Source: DASUAS01 sp035763625
Lineage (GTDB): Bacteria > Actinomycetota > Acidimicrobiia > IMCC26256 > DASPTH01
Direction: 5' to 3'
Length of the DNA: 27,681 nt
Assembly (NCBI GenBank): GCA_035763625.1
Contig: DASUAS010000241.1
Span: 1 to 27,681 of the forward strand
The notes under the pieces are model-generated. The model did not search any database, was not told the DNA's origin, and saw nothing but the letters and a program-made list of their open reading frames with translations. Each line of letters starts with the position of its first letter. Position 1 is the first letter of the stretch. A program made the position numbers and the translations under genes. This document shows, one piece after another, positions 1-7,231 of the stretch.

Positions 1-685
1 CGAGCAGCTCGGCCACGAACAGGCGCAGGCCGTGCGGGTTCTGGTGCGCGGCGTGGTAGGTGAGGTCGCCGGTGTCGGGATCGTGGTCGACGACACCGGC
101 GCGCCCCTCCAGCGGCGCGTTGCACTGGCGATGCTGCGTGAAGCGCCACCGCCCGGTGCGCGGCGCAGCGGCGAACCGCGCGTCGGGATCGCCGTAGACC
201 CAGTGGCCCTCGAACATCAGGTTGTGCCCGACCTCCTCGAACACCGCGGGTGCGTCGAGGTCGACCGCAGCGTCGACGTCGACCACCGCAGACAGCGGCT
301 CGTAGGTCACGTCCACCTGCTCGCACGCGTCCTCGGCCGCGGCGCGGCTCGCGGCGACCACGATCGCGACCGGATCGCCGACGAATCGGACCCGATCGCT
401 CGCCAACGGTCCGAAGGCGGGGGAGTGGAGCCCCTCGGGGCCGGCGCCCCGCATGACGCCGACGACGCCCTCGAGCTCGGCCGCGGTGAGCACGAGGTCG
501 ACCTCGGGCGTTGCCCGCGCAACCGCGGTGTCGACGGCGGTGATCCGGGCGTGCGCGAACGGGCTGCGCACGAACGCAGCGTGACGCAGGCCGACCGGCT
601 GCACGTCGTCGACGTAGCGGCCCCGGCCGCGGAGGAGCCGGGCGTCCTCGACCCGAGGCAGCCGGGCTCCGACGAGGCGGCTCAT
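1..685 (-). CDS. Molybdenum hydroxylase large subunit (CoxL / xanthine dehydrogenase family), N-terminal part
   Basis: An open frame of 228 codons runs from an ATG at 685 to the window edge without a stop, so the C-terminal two thirds or more (the family is about 750-800 residues) lies outside. The start reads MSRLVGARLPRVEDARLLRG, followed by GRYVDDV and FVRSPFAHARI, the classic N-terminus of the CO/xanthine/aldehyde dehydrogenase molybdopterin subunit. A later stretch, VRFVGDPVAIVVA, matches the a/b hammerhead domain. Such proteins hydroxylate aromatic, heterocyclic or aldehyde substrates with water-derived oxygen, together with FAD and 2Fe-2S subunits that are not in this window. The molybdenum-binding core and active-site loop are not visible, so the substrate cannot be told. 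It is divergent from the catabolic operon starting at 773, with 87 bases between the two starts. Confidence 0.9.
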   Translation of the reverse strand, partial: MSRLVGARLPRVEDARLLRGRGRYVDDVQPVGLRHAAFVRSPFAHARITAVDTAVARATPEVDLVLTAAELEGVVGVMRGAGPEGLHSPAFGPLASDRVRFVGDPVAIVVAASRAAAEDACEQVDVTYEPLSAVVDVDAAVDLDAPAVFEEVGHNLMFEGHWVYGDPDARFAAAPRTGRWRFTQHRQCNAPLEGRAGVVDHDPDTGDLTYHAAHQNPHGLRLFVAELL

Positions 686-772
686 GCGCTCGCTGGCTCC
701 GGGTGCACGGCAATCCCCCGTGTGCTCGCCGACCGAACCGGCCAACCGTATCTGTACCAAGATGGTCGTCTG

Positions 773-1495
773 GTGAGCTCCACGTCGGCGTTGGTGGTCG
801 GAGGGTCCGGCGGGATCGGGCGGGCGGTGGCTCGGGGCTGCGTGGAAGAGGGCGTCGGGCTGACGCTGGTGGCGCGCCGCCAGGACCGCCTCGACCAGGC
901 GTGCGCGAGCCTGGGCTCGGCGGTGCGGGTGTTGCCGGTCATCGCCGACGCCGGTCGGCGCATGGCCATCGACCGGGCGATCGAGGCCCACGAGCGGGCC
1001 CACGGCGGTCTCGACCTGGTGGTCGTGGCCGCGGGTGGGGGCCGCCCGGGGCGGGCCGCCGACACGTCGGTCGACGACCTGGCGCGCGCGCTGGAGCGTG
1101 ACCTGCACGTGCCGTGGCAGGTGCTGCGGGCGTCGGTCGGTGCGCTGCGGGAGACGGCGCGTCGGCGCGGTGTCGCTCGCTTCGTCGTCGTCGGCTCGGT
1201 GGCCGGCCTGGCGCCGGTTCCGGGGTTCGCGGCGTACAGCGCGGCGAAGGCCGCCCTTCGGTCGCTGGTGCTCTCGGTCGAGCACGACGAGGGCGAGCAC
1301 GGGGTCCGCGCCACGGTGGTCGAGCCCGGCTACGTGGCGACACCGCTCACCGAGTCGATCGACGTCCCCGCCGAGGAGATGCTGCACCCGGACGACGTCG
1401 CGCACGCGGTGCGGTTCCTGCTCCACCTCTCGCCGCAGGCATCGGTCACCGAGCTCGTGCTCGGGCGTGCCGGCGCCGATGGGCAGGCCCCGTGA
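773..1495 (+). CDS. Short-chain dehydrogenase/reductase (SDR)
   Basis: A 240-residue classical SDR, predicted to be a cytoplasmic NAD(P)-dependent alcohol/ketone oxidoreductase. The nucleotide-binding loop is GGSGGIG at residues 10-16, and the catalytic set is complete with Ser142, Tyr155 and Lys159 (YSAAK). The usual NNAG motif is replaced by an AAGGG-like stretch near residue 86. The frame stays open far upstream, but the Rossmann strand begins only a few residues after the GTG at 773, and the upstream part overlaps the divergent promoter region and the neighbouring gene, so 773 is taken as the start. Its stop overlaps the next start by 4 bases (GTGA), making it the first gene of a translationally coupled operon with an acyl-CoA ligase, a crotonase and an aldolase pair. 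It probably oxidises or reduces a hydroxyl on the CoA-linked intermediate; the substrate is unknown. Confidence 0.88.
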   Translation: MSSTSALVVGGSGGIGRAVARGCVEEGVGLTLVARRQDRLDQACASLGSAVRVLPVIADAGRRMAIDRAIEAHERAHGGLDLVVVAAGGGRPGRAADTSVDDLARALERDLHVPWQVLRASVGALRETARRRGVARFVVVGSVAGLAPVPGFAAYSAAKAALRSLVLSVEHDEGEHGVRATVVEPGYVATPLTESIDVPAEEMLHPDDVAHAVRFLLHLSPQASVTELVLGRAGADGQAP

Positions 1496-3075
1496 CCGCG
1501 CTCACCGACGTCGTCACGTCGGACGAGCGTCGGCTCGCGTACCTCGCGTCGGGGGCGTGGGACGGGGTCACGCTGCCCGCACGCGCGGCCGCACATGCGT
1601 CGGATCGACCCGACGACCGGGCCGTGATCGCGGAGGGCGGCGCGCACGTGACCTACGCGGAGCTGTGGGACCGCGCGGCGCGGGTCGCGGGTTTCCTCGC
1701 AGCCGAGGGCATCGGCACCGGCGACGTGGTGTCGGTGCAGCTGCCGAACCGGATCGACACCGCAGTCGTCGCGCTCGGCGTGCTCACGGCGGGCGCGGTC
1801 ATCAACCCGTTGCTGCCGAACTACCGGGCCCGTGAGCTCGCGCACGTGTTCACGACCGCGCGGCCGCGCGCCATCTTCACGCCCTCGGTCCATCGCGAGT
1901 TCGACCACGAGGAGCTCGTCACCACGACCGCGACCGCGACGGGATGCACGCCGGTGCACGTCGTGTGCGATCCCTCGCCGCGACACGGGGTCGCGCTCGA
2001 CGACGTGCTCGCGCGCGACGATCGCGCCGCGTGCCCCACCGACCGCGACGCGGGTGCGGTGTCCGAGCTCATCTTCACCTCGGGCACCGAGGCGACGCCC
2101 AAGGCCATCATGCACACCGAGCAGACCACGAACTTCAGCGTGCGCGTCGCGGCGTCGGATCTCGGGGTCACCGGCGACGACGTGGTGTGGATGCCGTCAC
2201 CCCTCGGTCACAGCACCGGGTTCAACTACGGGCTCCGGTTCGCGCTGTACCACGGGCTCCCCTTGGTGTTGCAGGACCGGTGGGACCCGACGGTTGCCGT
2301 CGACGTCGTCCGCCGGGAGCGGTGCTCGTACACGCTCGCCGCGACGACCTTTCTGCGCGAGCTGGTGGTGGAGTCGGCGCGCCGAGGCGTCCCGGTCGAC
2401 TCCCTGCGGTGCTTCGGGTGTGGCGGAGCCCCGGTGCCTCCCGCGCTGGTCGAGGAGGGCGAAGCGCACGGCGTGCAGGTGCTACGTCTCTACGGGTCGA
2501 CCGAGGTGCTGGTCGCGACGTGGAACCGGCCCGACGCGCCTCGCCCGGCACGCGTCCACACCGACGGGCGCGCGATGAGCGGAGTCGAGGTCGAGGTGCG
2601 CGACGGCGAGATCTTCACCCGCGGGCCCAACACGTGCGTCGGGTTCTTCGCCGATCCCGAGCGCACCGGCACGACGTTCGACGCCGACGGCTGGGTGCGT
2701 TCGGGCGACCTGGCGACGCTCGACGCCGAGGGGAACCTCACCGTCGTCGGCCGCAAGAAGGAGCTCATCATCCGCGGCGGCATGAACATCACGCCGCGCG
2801 AGCTCGAAGACCTGATCGGTGGCTTCGACGAGGTCCGCACGGTCGCGGTCGTCGGCACACCCGACGAACGCCTCGGCGAGGTGGTGTGCGCGTGCGTCGT
2901 GCCCGAACCGGGCGCGACGTTGACCCTCGCGGCCGTGGTCGATCGCCTGCGCGACGTCGGCGTGGCGACGTACAAGCTCCCGCAACGGCTCGAGCTGCTC
3001 ACCGAGCTGCCGACCACCGCGTCGGGCAAGATCCAGAAGCACGAGATCCTCCGTCGCCTCGAGGAGCGAGCATGA
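1492..3075 (+). CDS. AMP-binding acyl-CoA synthetase (FadD / cyclohexanecarboxylate-CoA ligase type)
   Basis: A 527-residue member of the ANL adenylating family, full length for the family. It converts a carboxylic acid, ATP and CoA to acyl-CoA, AMP and PPi. The P-loop TSGTEATPK is at 196-204, the A5 motif YGSTE at 334-338, SGD at 404-406, the hinge region GRKKELIIRGGMNITPRELE around 420-439, and the C-terminal catalytic Lys513 in TASGKIQK. The GTG start at 1492 overlaps the upstream SDR stop and is preferred over longer in-frame extensions, which run back into that gene. The sequence resembles ligases for alicyclic or medium-chain acids, but specificity cannot be read from motifs. As the activating enzyme it most likely opens the pathway run by this operon. 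Confidence 0.93.
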   Translation: MTALTDVVTSDERRLAYLASGAWDGVTLPARAAAHASDRPDDRAVIAEGGAHVTYAELWDRAARVAGFLAAEGIGTGDVVSVQLPNRIDTAVVALGVLTAGAVINPLLPNYRARELAHVFTTARPRAIFTPSVHREFDHEELVTTTATATGCTPVHVVCDPSPRHGVALDDVLARDDRAACPTDRDAGAVSELIFTSGTEATPKAIMHTEQTTNFSVRVAASDLGVTGDDVVWMPSPLGHSTGFNYGLRFALYHGLPLVLQDRWDPTVAVDVVRRERCSYTLAATTFLRELVVESARRGVPVDSLRCFGCGGAPVPPALVEEGEAHGVQVLRLYGSTEVLVATWNRPDAPRPARVHTDGRAMSGVEVEVRDGEIFTRGPNTCVGFFADPERTGTTFDADGWVRSGDLATLDAEGNLTVVGRKKELIIRGGMNITPRELEDLIGGFDEVRTVAVVGTPDERLGEVVCACVVPEPGATLTLAAVVDRLRDVGVATYKLPQRLELLTELPTTASGKIQKHEILRRLEERA

Positions 3076-3887
3076 ACCAGTCCGGTCCGCTGCTGACCCG
3101 GCGGGCAGCGTTGGAAGGAACCGACCAGGTCGCGGTCACGCTCGTCCTCAACCGCCCCGAGCAGCTCAACGCCATCGATTGGCCCATGCTCGACGCCATC
3201 GATCGCGCCCTCGACGACGTCGTTGGCGACCCCTCGGTCCGGGGCGTCCTCGTCACCGGTGCGGGTCGGGCGTTCTGCGCCGGTGGGGACCTCGTCGGCT
3301 ACCAGACCCTCCAGCGCGACCGAGAGCGGTTTCCCCGTTTCGTCGCCGAGCTGCACCGCATCTTCGGTCGACTGCGCACGTTGCCGGTGCCGGCGGTGGC
3401 GCTGGTGAACGGCGTCACCGCCGCGGGTGGGCTCGAGCTGCTCCTCAACTGCGACTTCGCGCTCGCGGCGCGCTCGGCCCGCATCGGCGACGCCCACCTG
3501 AACTTCGGACAGATGGGTGGGGGTGGCGCGCTCACGCTGCTGCCCCGCGCGATCGGCCGGGCGCGTGCGGCGGAGCTGCTGTTCTCCGGTCGCTTCCTCG
3601 ACGCCGATGAAGCGGTCGACTGGGGCCTGGTCAATCGCGTGGTCGACGACGACGCGCTGCTCGCAGCAGGCGTCGAGCTGGCGGCCGGCTTCGCGACCAA
3701 GAGCCCCCTGGCGATGGCCAACGCCAAGGACGTGATGACGTCGCTCTGGGCCGACAACGGCAGCGTCGACGCCGGCCTGCGCTACGAGCGCGAGCGCAAT
3801 TCGTACTACTGCCTGACGTCGGACGACGCGGTCGAGGGCCTGGCCGCGTTCGCGGAGAAGCGCCCACCGGAGTTCCGCGGCTCGTGA
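3072..3887 (+). CDS. Enoyl-CoA hydratase/isomerase family protein (crotonase fold)
   Basis: A 271-residue crotonase-superfamily protein starting at ATG 3072, which overlaps the ligase stop (ATGA). The CoA oxyanion loop FCAGGDL is at 68-74 and the second oxyanion region lies near residues 117-121. By alignment to rat mitochondrial enoyl-CoA hydratase from memory, the first catalytic glutamate (Glu144) is kept as Glu122 in GGLELL, while the second (Glu164) is replaced by His142 in GDAHLNFG. This pattern occurs in a broad actinobacterial subfamily, so ordinary hydratase activity is not assured; it could be a hydratase with altered chemistry, an isomerase or a hydrolase. Placement between an acyl-CoA ligase and an aldolase pair suggests that it supplies the beta-hydroxyacyl-CoA that the aldolase would cleave. 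Confidence 0.92.
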   Translation: MNQSGPLLTRRAALEGTDQVAVTLVLNRPEQLNAIDWPMLDAIDRALDDVVGDPSVRGVLVTGAGRAFCAGGDLVGYQTLQRDRERFPRFVAELHRIFGRLRTLPVPAVALVNGVTAAGGLELLLNCDFALAARSARIGDAHLNFGQMGGGGALTLLPRAIGRARAAELLFSGRFLDADEAVDWGLVNRVVDDDALLAAGVELAAGFATKSPLAMANAKDVMTSLWADNGSVDAGLRYERERNSYYCLTSDDAVEGLAAFAEKRPPEFRGS

Positions 3888-4297
3888 CCACGTCCGTTCC
3901 ACCGCCCATCCCCGTGGCCGACGCCGACTCGGAGCCGTATCTGGCCGCACTGCGTCGGCACGAGCTCGTGCTCCAGCACTGCACGAGCTGCGGCCGCGTG
4001 CGGTTCCCGCCCATGCCCGCGTGCCCGTGGTGCGGCGGAGCCACCGCCGTGTGGCGGCCGGTGTCCGGGAGCGGCCGGGTGTACTCGTGGGTCGGCGTGC
4101 AGCGCGCGCTGACGCCCGACTTCGAGGGGGAGGTCCCCTACACCATCGCGACGGTCGAGCTCGATGAGGGAGCACGCGCGTTCGGTCGTCTCGACGGGTC
4201 AGAGCCGACCGCGCCGGGCGGCGCGGTGGTGGCGACGTTCGTCGACCACCCCGAGTGGACCGAGCTGCGCTTCGTGGCCCGCGAGGACGCGTCGTGA
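3884..4297 (+). CDS. DUF35 (zinc ribbon plus OB-fold) partner of the thiolase-like aldolase
   Basis: A 137-residue stand-alone DUF35 protein. An N-terminal helix (about 14-30) leads into a zinc ribbon with Cys33, Cys36, Cys47 and Cys50 (CTSC...CPWC), followed by an OB-fold with the typical GSGRVYSW strand around 62-69. Known members of this family (for example the DUF35 domain of ChsH2) bind Ltp-type thiolases and are needed for retro-aldol cleavage of steroid side-chain CoA esters. Here the GTG start overlaps the crotonase stop by 4 bases, and its own stop overlaps the thiolase start by 4 bases, supporting 1:1 coupled synthesis with the downstream protein. In the ChsH2 case the domain is fused to a MaoC-like hydratase; here it is a free protein. 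Confidence 0.93.
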   Translation: MTTSVPPPIPVADADSEPYLAALRRHELVLQHCTSCGRVRFPPMPACPWCGGATAVWRPVSGSGRVYSWVGVQRALTPDFEGEVPYTIATVELDEGARAFGRLDGSEPTAPGGAVVATFVDHPEWTELRFVAREDAS

Positions 4298-5454
4298 GCG
4301 CGACCGCGCGCGCCGCGGCGATCGTCGGCGTCGGGTACACGGAGTTCTCGCGCGCGTCAGGTCGCTCCGTCCTCGATCTCGCGCGTGCTGCGTGCGCCGA
4401 CGCGCTCGCCGACGCCGGGATCGCGCCAGCCGAGGTGGATGGCGTCGGCAGCTTCATGGTGATGCACGACTCGGTGAAGTGCCAGGCCGTGGCCACGACG
4501 CTCGCGGTGCCGGGGCTGCGCTGGTCGGTCGACCTCGACCTCGGAGGACAGGCGCCCTGCCACCTCGTCGGGCTGGCGGCGTCGGCGATCGCGACCTCGC
4601 ACGCCGACGTGGTCGTGCTCTACCGGGCGATGAACGGTCGGTCGGGCTCGCGCGTCGGCACCATGAACTTCGACGGCCCCGCCGCGCCGTGGCGCTATCC
4701 GATCGGCTACGACGCCTACCTCATGTACGTGGCGATGTGGGCGCAGCGCTTCCTCGCCGAGACCGGGCAAGGACCCGACGACCTCGGCGCGGTCGCGGTG
4801 GCGCAGCGCGCGTACGCGGAGGCGAACGAGCGCGCGGTGCGCCGCCGGCCGCTCACCGCCGCCGACCACGCCGCGGCGCCGATCGTGGTGTCACCCTTCC
4901 GCGCCGACGACTGCACCATCGAGGTGGACGGTGCGTGCGCGCTGGTCGTGACCTCGCTCGATCGGGCTCGCGACACCCGTCACGCGCCGGTCGTGATCGC
5001 GTCGTCGGAGTACCGCGCCGGCCCGCGCTCGGGACTCGACATCGGCGATCACCTGCTGTGGGACGACTACACGCGCAACTACACGAGCATCGTGCGCGAC
5101 GACCTGTTCGGGCGCGCCGGGGTGACCCAGGGCGACGTCGATCTGGCCGAGATCTACGACTGCTTCTCCAGCACGGTGCTCATGGGGCTCGAGGGCCTGG
5201 GGTTCTGCGGACGCGGCGAGTCGGGCGCGTTCGTGCGCGGCGGCGCGACCGGCCTCGACGGTGCGCTGCCGGTGAACACGCACGGCGGCCTGCTGTCGGA
5301 GGGGTACCTGCACGGGATGAACACGGTGTGCGAAGCGGTGCTGCAGGTGCAGGGTCGCGGCGAGAGCAGGCAGGCGCCTCGTCACGAGGTGTGCGCGGTC
5401 ACGTCGGGCGCGTTGATGGACGGGTCCGCGCTCGTGCTCACGACTGCCCGATGA
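4294..5454 (+). CDS. Ltp2-like thiolase-fold aldolase (lipid-transfer protein family)
   Basis: A 386-residue thiolase-superfamily protein of the nonspecific lipid-transfer (SCP-x/Ltp) group, starting at GTG 4294, coupled to the DUF35 gene. The N-terminal nucleophile region, normally with a catalytic Cys, reads WSVDLDLGG (77-85) and has no cysteine at that place, so it should not act as a thiolase. Two tyrosines, Tyr288 in EIYDCF and Tyr338 in SEGYLHG, are 50 residues apart. This matches, from memory, the two essential tyrosines of the steroid aldolase Ltp2 (about 294 and 344). I infer a retro-aldolase working in a complex with the DUF35 protein, splitting a beta-hydroxyacyl-CoA into a ketone or aldehyde and a short acyl-CoA. 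An alternative is an uncharacterised Claisen-type enzyme. Confidence 0.92.
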   Translation: MSATARAAAIVGVGYTEFSRASGRSVLDLARAACADALADAGIAPAEVDGVGSFMVMHDSVKCQAVATTLAVPGLRWSVDLDLGGQAPCHLVGLAASAIATSHADVVVLYRAMNGRSGSRVGTMNFDGPAAPWRYPIGYDAYLMYVAMWAQRFLAETGQGPDDLGAVAVAQRAYAEANERAVRRRPLTAADHAAAPIVVSPFRADDCTIEVDGACALVVTSLDRARDTRHAPVVIASSEYRAGPRSGLDIGDHLLWDDYTRNYTSIVRDDLFGRAGVTQGDVDLAEIYDCFSSTVLMGLEGLGFCGRGESGAFVRGGATGLDGALPVNTHGGLLSEGYLHGMNTVCEAVLQVQGRGESRQAPRHEVCAVTSGALMDGSALVLTTAR

Positions 5455-5476
5455 GGCCGCGATGAGGATGCGATGA
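5451..5476 (+). other. Two overlapping four-codon mini-ORFs bridging the aldolase and EthD-like genes
   Basis: ATG at 5451 overlaps the aldolase stop and encodes MRPR before TGA at 5463-5465. ATG at 5462 encodes MRMR before TGA at 5474-5476, and ATG at 5473 starts the next gene. Each junction is ATGA. The stretch is also an 11-base tandem pattern, ATGAGGnnGCG. It could pass ribosomes stepwise by reinitiation, or be a neutral short tandem duplication. Confidence 0.45.
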
Positions 5477-5772
5477 GCGCCCTCCTCGTCGTCGTGGTCG
5501 ACGTGCTGCCCGAGCACGAGGACGAGTTCAATCGCTGGTACGACGAGGAGCACATCCCCGAGAAGCGATCGACGCCCGGCTTCCGCTCCGCTCGTCGCTT
5601 CGTCAGCCACGACCACCCGGGTCGCTATCTGGCGGTGTACGAGGTCGACGATGCCGACGTCGTCACCAACCCCGGGTACATGGCGCAGCCGATGAGCGAG
5701 TGGGCGCAGGTCGTGATGTCCACCTGGCACCTGGTCGACCGCTCGGTGTGGACGTGTCTCGAGGACGAGTAG
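5473..5772 (+). CDS. Small EthD-like dimeric alpha/beta-barrel protein
   Basis: A 99-residue protein beginning MSALLVVVVDVLPEHEDEFN, with the FNRWYDEEHIPE signature found in EthD/ferredoxin-like dimeric alpha-beta barrel proteins (strand, helix, then HIPE loop). Members are small cytoplasmic proteins linked to oxidation or hydrolysis of hydrophobic compounds; few have a known reaction. It follows the aldolase after 18 bases that contain two four-codon ORFs overlapping at ATGA, so it is probably translated by reinitiation as the last gene of the operon. It ends 7 bases before a convergent gene. Assignment to the fold is fairly secure; the role is unknown. Confidence 0.8.
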   Translation: MSALLVVVVDVLPEHEDEFNRWYDEEHIPEKRSTPGFRSARRFVSHDHPGRYLAVYEVDDADVVTNPGYMAQPMSEWAQVVMSTWHLVDRSVWTCLEDE

Positions 5773-5779
5773 GAGCACC

Positions 5780-6196
5780 TCAGCCGACGGTTGCCTGCCA
5801 GCTGGTGATCTGCGTGATGTCGATCGCGAGCACCGGACCCGCGGGGCGGCGCTCGCGGTATTGCGGATACTTGCTCGCGAGCAGGTCGAGCGCTTCGTCT
5901 CTCGCCGCGCCGCGGTCGATGACCTGCCCCGAGCCCGAGATGCGCACCCACCACAGGAGGGACCAGTCGTCGTCGTAGTGGTCGACGACGAGTTGCACCG
6001 CGGGTTGCCGGCGGACGTTGTCGAGACGGCGGAGCGCCAAGGTCTGCTTCGCCTTGTGATCGACGGCGGAGACGATGCGATCGCCCCATACCGTGAAGCA
6101 GATGGGTACGACGTGCGGTCGGCCGTGCGCGTCGATCGACGCCAGCCGTCCGACCCGGGCGGCGGCGAGACGCCGGCGAGCGTCCTGCTCGGTCAC
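5780..6196 (-). CDS. PPOX-class F420/FMN-dependent split-barrel oxidoreductase
   Basis: A 138-residue protein of the pyridoxamine-phosphate-oxidase fold. The features RLASIDAHGRPHVVPICF at about 17-34, VDHKAKQT near 45-52, and the DHYDDDWSLLWWVR block (roughly 67-80) are characteristic of the actinobacterial probable-F420 PPOX family. Such proteins bind F420 or a flavin and reduce unsaturated or quinone-like substrates. The frame stays open upstream into the neighbouring gene. I chose GTG at 6196, which gives the family's usual N-terminus (TEQDARRRLAAARVGRLAS); a CTG at 6208 is possible. It lies 8 bases after the stop of the PEP-mutase-like gene, so it is likely the last gene of that operon. 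No terminator separates it from the convergent gene. Confidence 0.85.
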   Translation of the reverse strand: MTEQDARRRLAAARVGRLASIDAHGRPHVVPICFTVWGDRIVSAVDHKAKQTLALRRLDNVRRQPAVQLVVDHYDDDWSLLWWVRISGSGQVIDRGAARDEALDLLASKYPQYRERRPAGPVLAIDITQITSWQATVG

Positions 6197-6204
6197 GTCA
6201 CGGC

Positions 6205-7023
6205 TCAGATCTTGAACGCGTCGCGAGCGGTTCGTCGCGCGCCGGCGACTCGATCCAGGTAGTCGTACGTACCGGCGTCTCTGAGCTCCGAAGCAGCATC
6301 GAGGAACCCCGCCAGGGCCGCGTAGGCGAACGCGCCGCCCACCGAGATGCGGGCGACACCGATCGCGGCGAGCTGGTCGACCGGCGGTGTGCCGGCGACC
6401 GCGAGCACGTTCACCGGTCGATCGACCGACGCCACCACGCGGCGGATGTCGTCGGCCGCGTTGAGGCCCGGCGCGAACAAGACGTCGGCACCCGCGTCCT
6501 GGTACGCCTGGAGGCGGGCGATGGTGTCCGCCAGGTCGTCCCGGCCGTGGATGTGGTTCTCGGCGCGGGCGGTCAGGACCAACTGGTCCGGGCCGCGGTG
6601 CGCGGCCTCGGCTGCTGCCGCCACCCGCTCCGCGGCCAGGCCGAGGTCGTAGATCGGGTCTTCGGGTCGGCGGGTGAAGTCCTCGATGGAGCAGCCAGCC
6701 AACCCGGTGCGACACGCCAACTCGACGGTTTCGGCGACGCCCGACGGCTCGTCGGCGAAGCCGTTCTCGGTGTCGGCGGCCACGGGAACGTCGACCCCCC
6801 GGGCGAGGAGCTCGGCGTGAGCGAGGGCCTCGTGGCGCGACACCGAACCGTCGAGTCGACCGAGCGTCGCCGCGAACCCGCTGCTGGTCGTGGCGATCGC
6901 GGCGAAGCCGAGCGATTCCAACAGCCGTGCCGACCCGAGGTCCCACGCGTTCGGTTGCAGGAGCGGTCGGTCACCGTGATGCAGCGAGAGGAACTGTCCG
7001 GCTTTCCCCGTGAGCGTCGACAT
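6205..7023 (-). CDS. Isocitrate lyase / PEP mutase superfamily enzyme
   Basis: A 272-residue TIM-barrel protein. It starts MSTLTGKAGQFLSLH and carries PNAWDLGSARLLESLGFAAIATTSSG (24-49), typical of the PEP mutase/oxaloacetate hydrolase branch. The metal-binding stretch ADTENGF (83-89) supplies Asp84 and Glu86, and SIEDF (112-116) supplies Glu114. The KKCGH motif of true isocitrate lyases is absent. The family includes C-C and P-C bond lyases acting on alpha-hydroxy or alpha-keto acids. The reaction here is unknown; a lyase or hydrolase on a small dicarboxylic acid is a reasonable guess. It starts 7 bases after a 54-residue small ORF and precedes a PPOX-fold gene in the same direction. Confidence 0.9.
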   Translation of the reverse strand: MSTLTGKAGQFLSLHHGDRPLLQPNAWDLGSARLLESLGFAAIATTSSGFAATLGRLDGSVSRHEALAHAELLARGVDVPVAADTENGFADEPSGVAETVELACRTGLAGCSIEDFTRRPEDPIYDLGLAAERVAAAAEAAHRGPDQLVLTARAENHIHGRDDLADTIARLQAYQDAGADVLFAPGLNAADDIRRVVASVDRPVNVLAVAGTPPVDQLAAIGVARISVGGAFAYAALAGFLDAASELRDAGTYDYLDRVAGARRTARDAFKI

Positions 7024-7030
7024 GTCAGCC

Positions 7031-7195
7031 TCAGTTGGGCGCGTCGAACACGGCGCCGACGTCGTCGGCCCGGACGACCAAGCGGGTGCGGTCGTCGCCG
7101 GCGAGGTCGGTTGCAGTCACTTGGAGCCGAGTACCGAAGGCGGCCGGGGATTCGTCGAAGGGCGCCTGGTAGGACGAGATCAGCGCATCGCTCAT
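7031..7195 (-). CDS. Small protein of 54 residues, leaderless, unknown function
   Basis: ATG at 7195 opens a 54-codon frame (start MSDALISSYQAPFDESPAAF, end VFDAPN) closed by TGA at 7031-7033. The support is positional: a perfect TAnnnT -10 hexamer (TAGCCT, 7203-7208) sits exactly 7 bases upstream, the leaderless spacing seen before other starts in this window, and the PEP-mutase-like gene follows after 7 bases. The composition is soluble and acidic, with no membrane segment. The words ALISSYQAPF faintly recall a segment of haloalkane dehalogenases, so it might be a relic, but the rest does not match and this is weak. Function unknown. Confidence 0.55.
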   Translation of the reverse strand: MSDALISSYQAPFDESPAAFGTRLQVTATDLAGDDRTRLVVRADDVGAVFDAPN

Positions 7196-7202
7196 GCGCC
7201 CG

Positions 7203-7208
7203 AGGCTA
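7203..7208 (-). promoter_or_regulatory. -10 element for a leaderless start at 7195
   Basis: TAGCCT on the minus strand fits the actinobacterial TAnnnT consensus, and 7 bases (CGGGCGC) separate it from the ATG at 7195. Transcription would then start at or next to the A of the start codon. No Shine-Dalgarno sequence is present. Confidence 0.5.
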
Positions 7209-7231
7209 CGCCAGCGCCTCGAGCTCTGCGT

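Noticed and set aside
748..766. A possible operator (ATCT...AGAT arms) and a CAAGAT -10 before the SDR at 773.
   Set aside because: The arms are only 4 bases and the -10 lacks the first T; too weak to list as a feature.
32..772. The upstream extension of the first SDR frame.
   Set aside because: It runs antisense to the molybdenum-subunit gene and has no similarity to an SDR N-terminus.
2490..4496. A 668-codon minus-strand frame over the ligase, crotonase and DUF35 genes.
   Set aside because: It is a mirror of coupled plus-strand genes with clear motifs; no protein family is recognisable.
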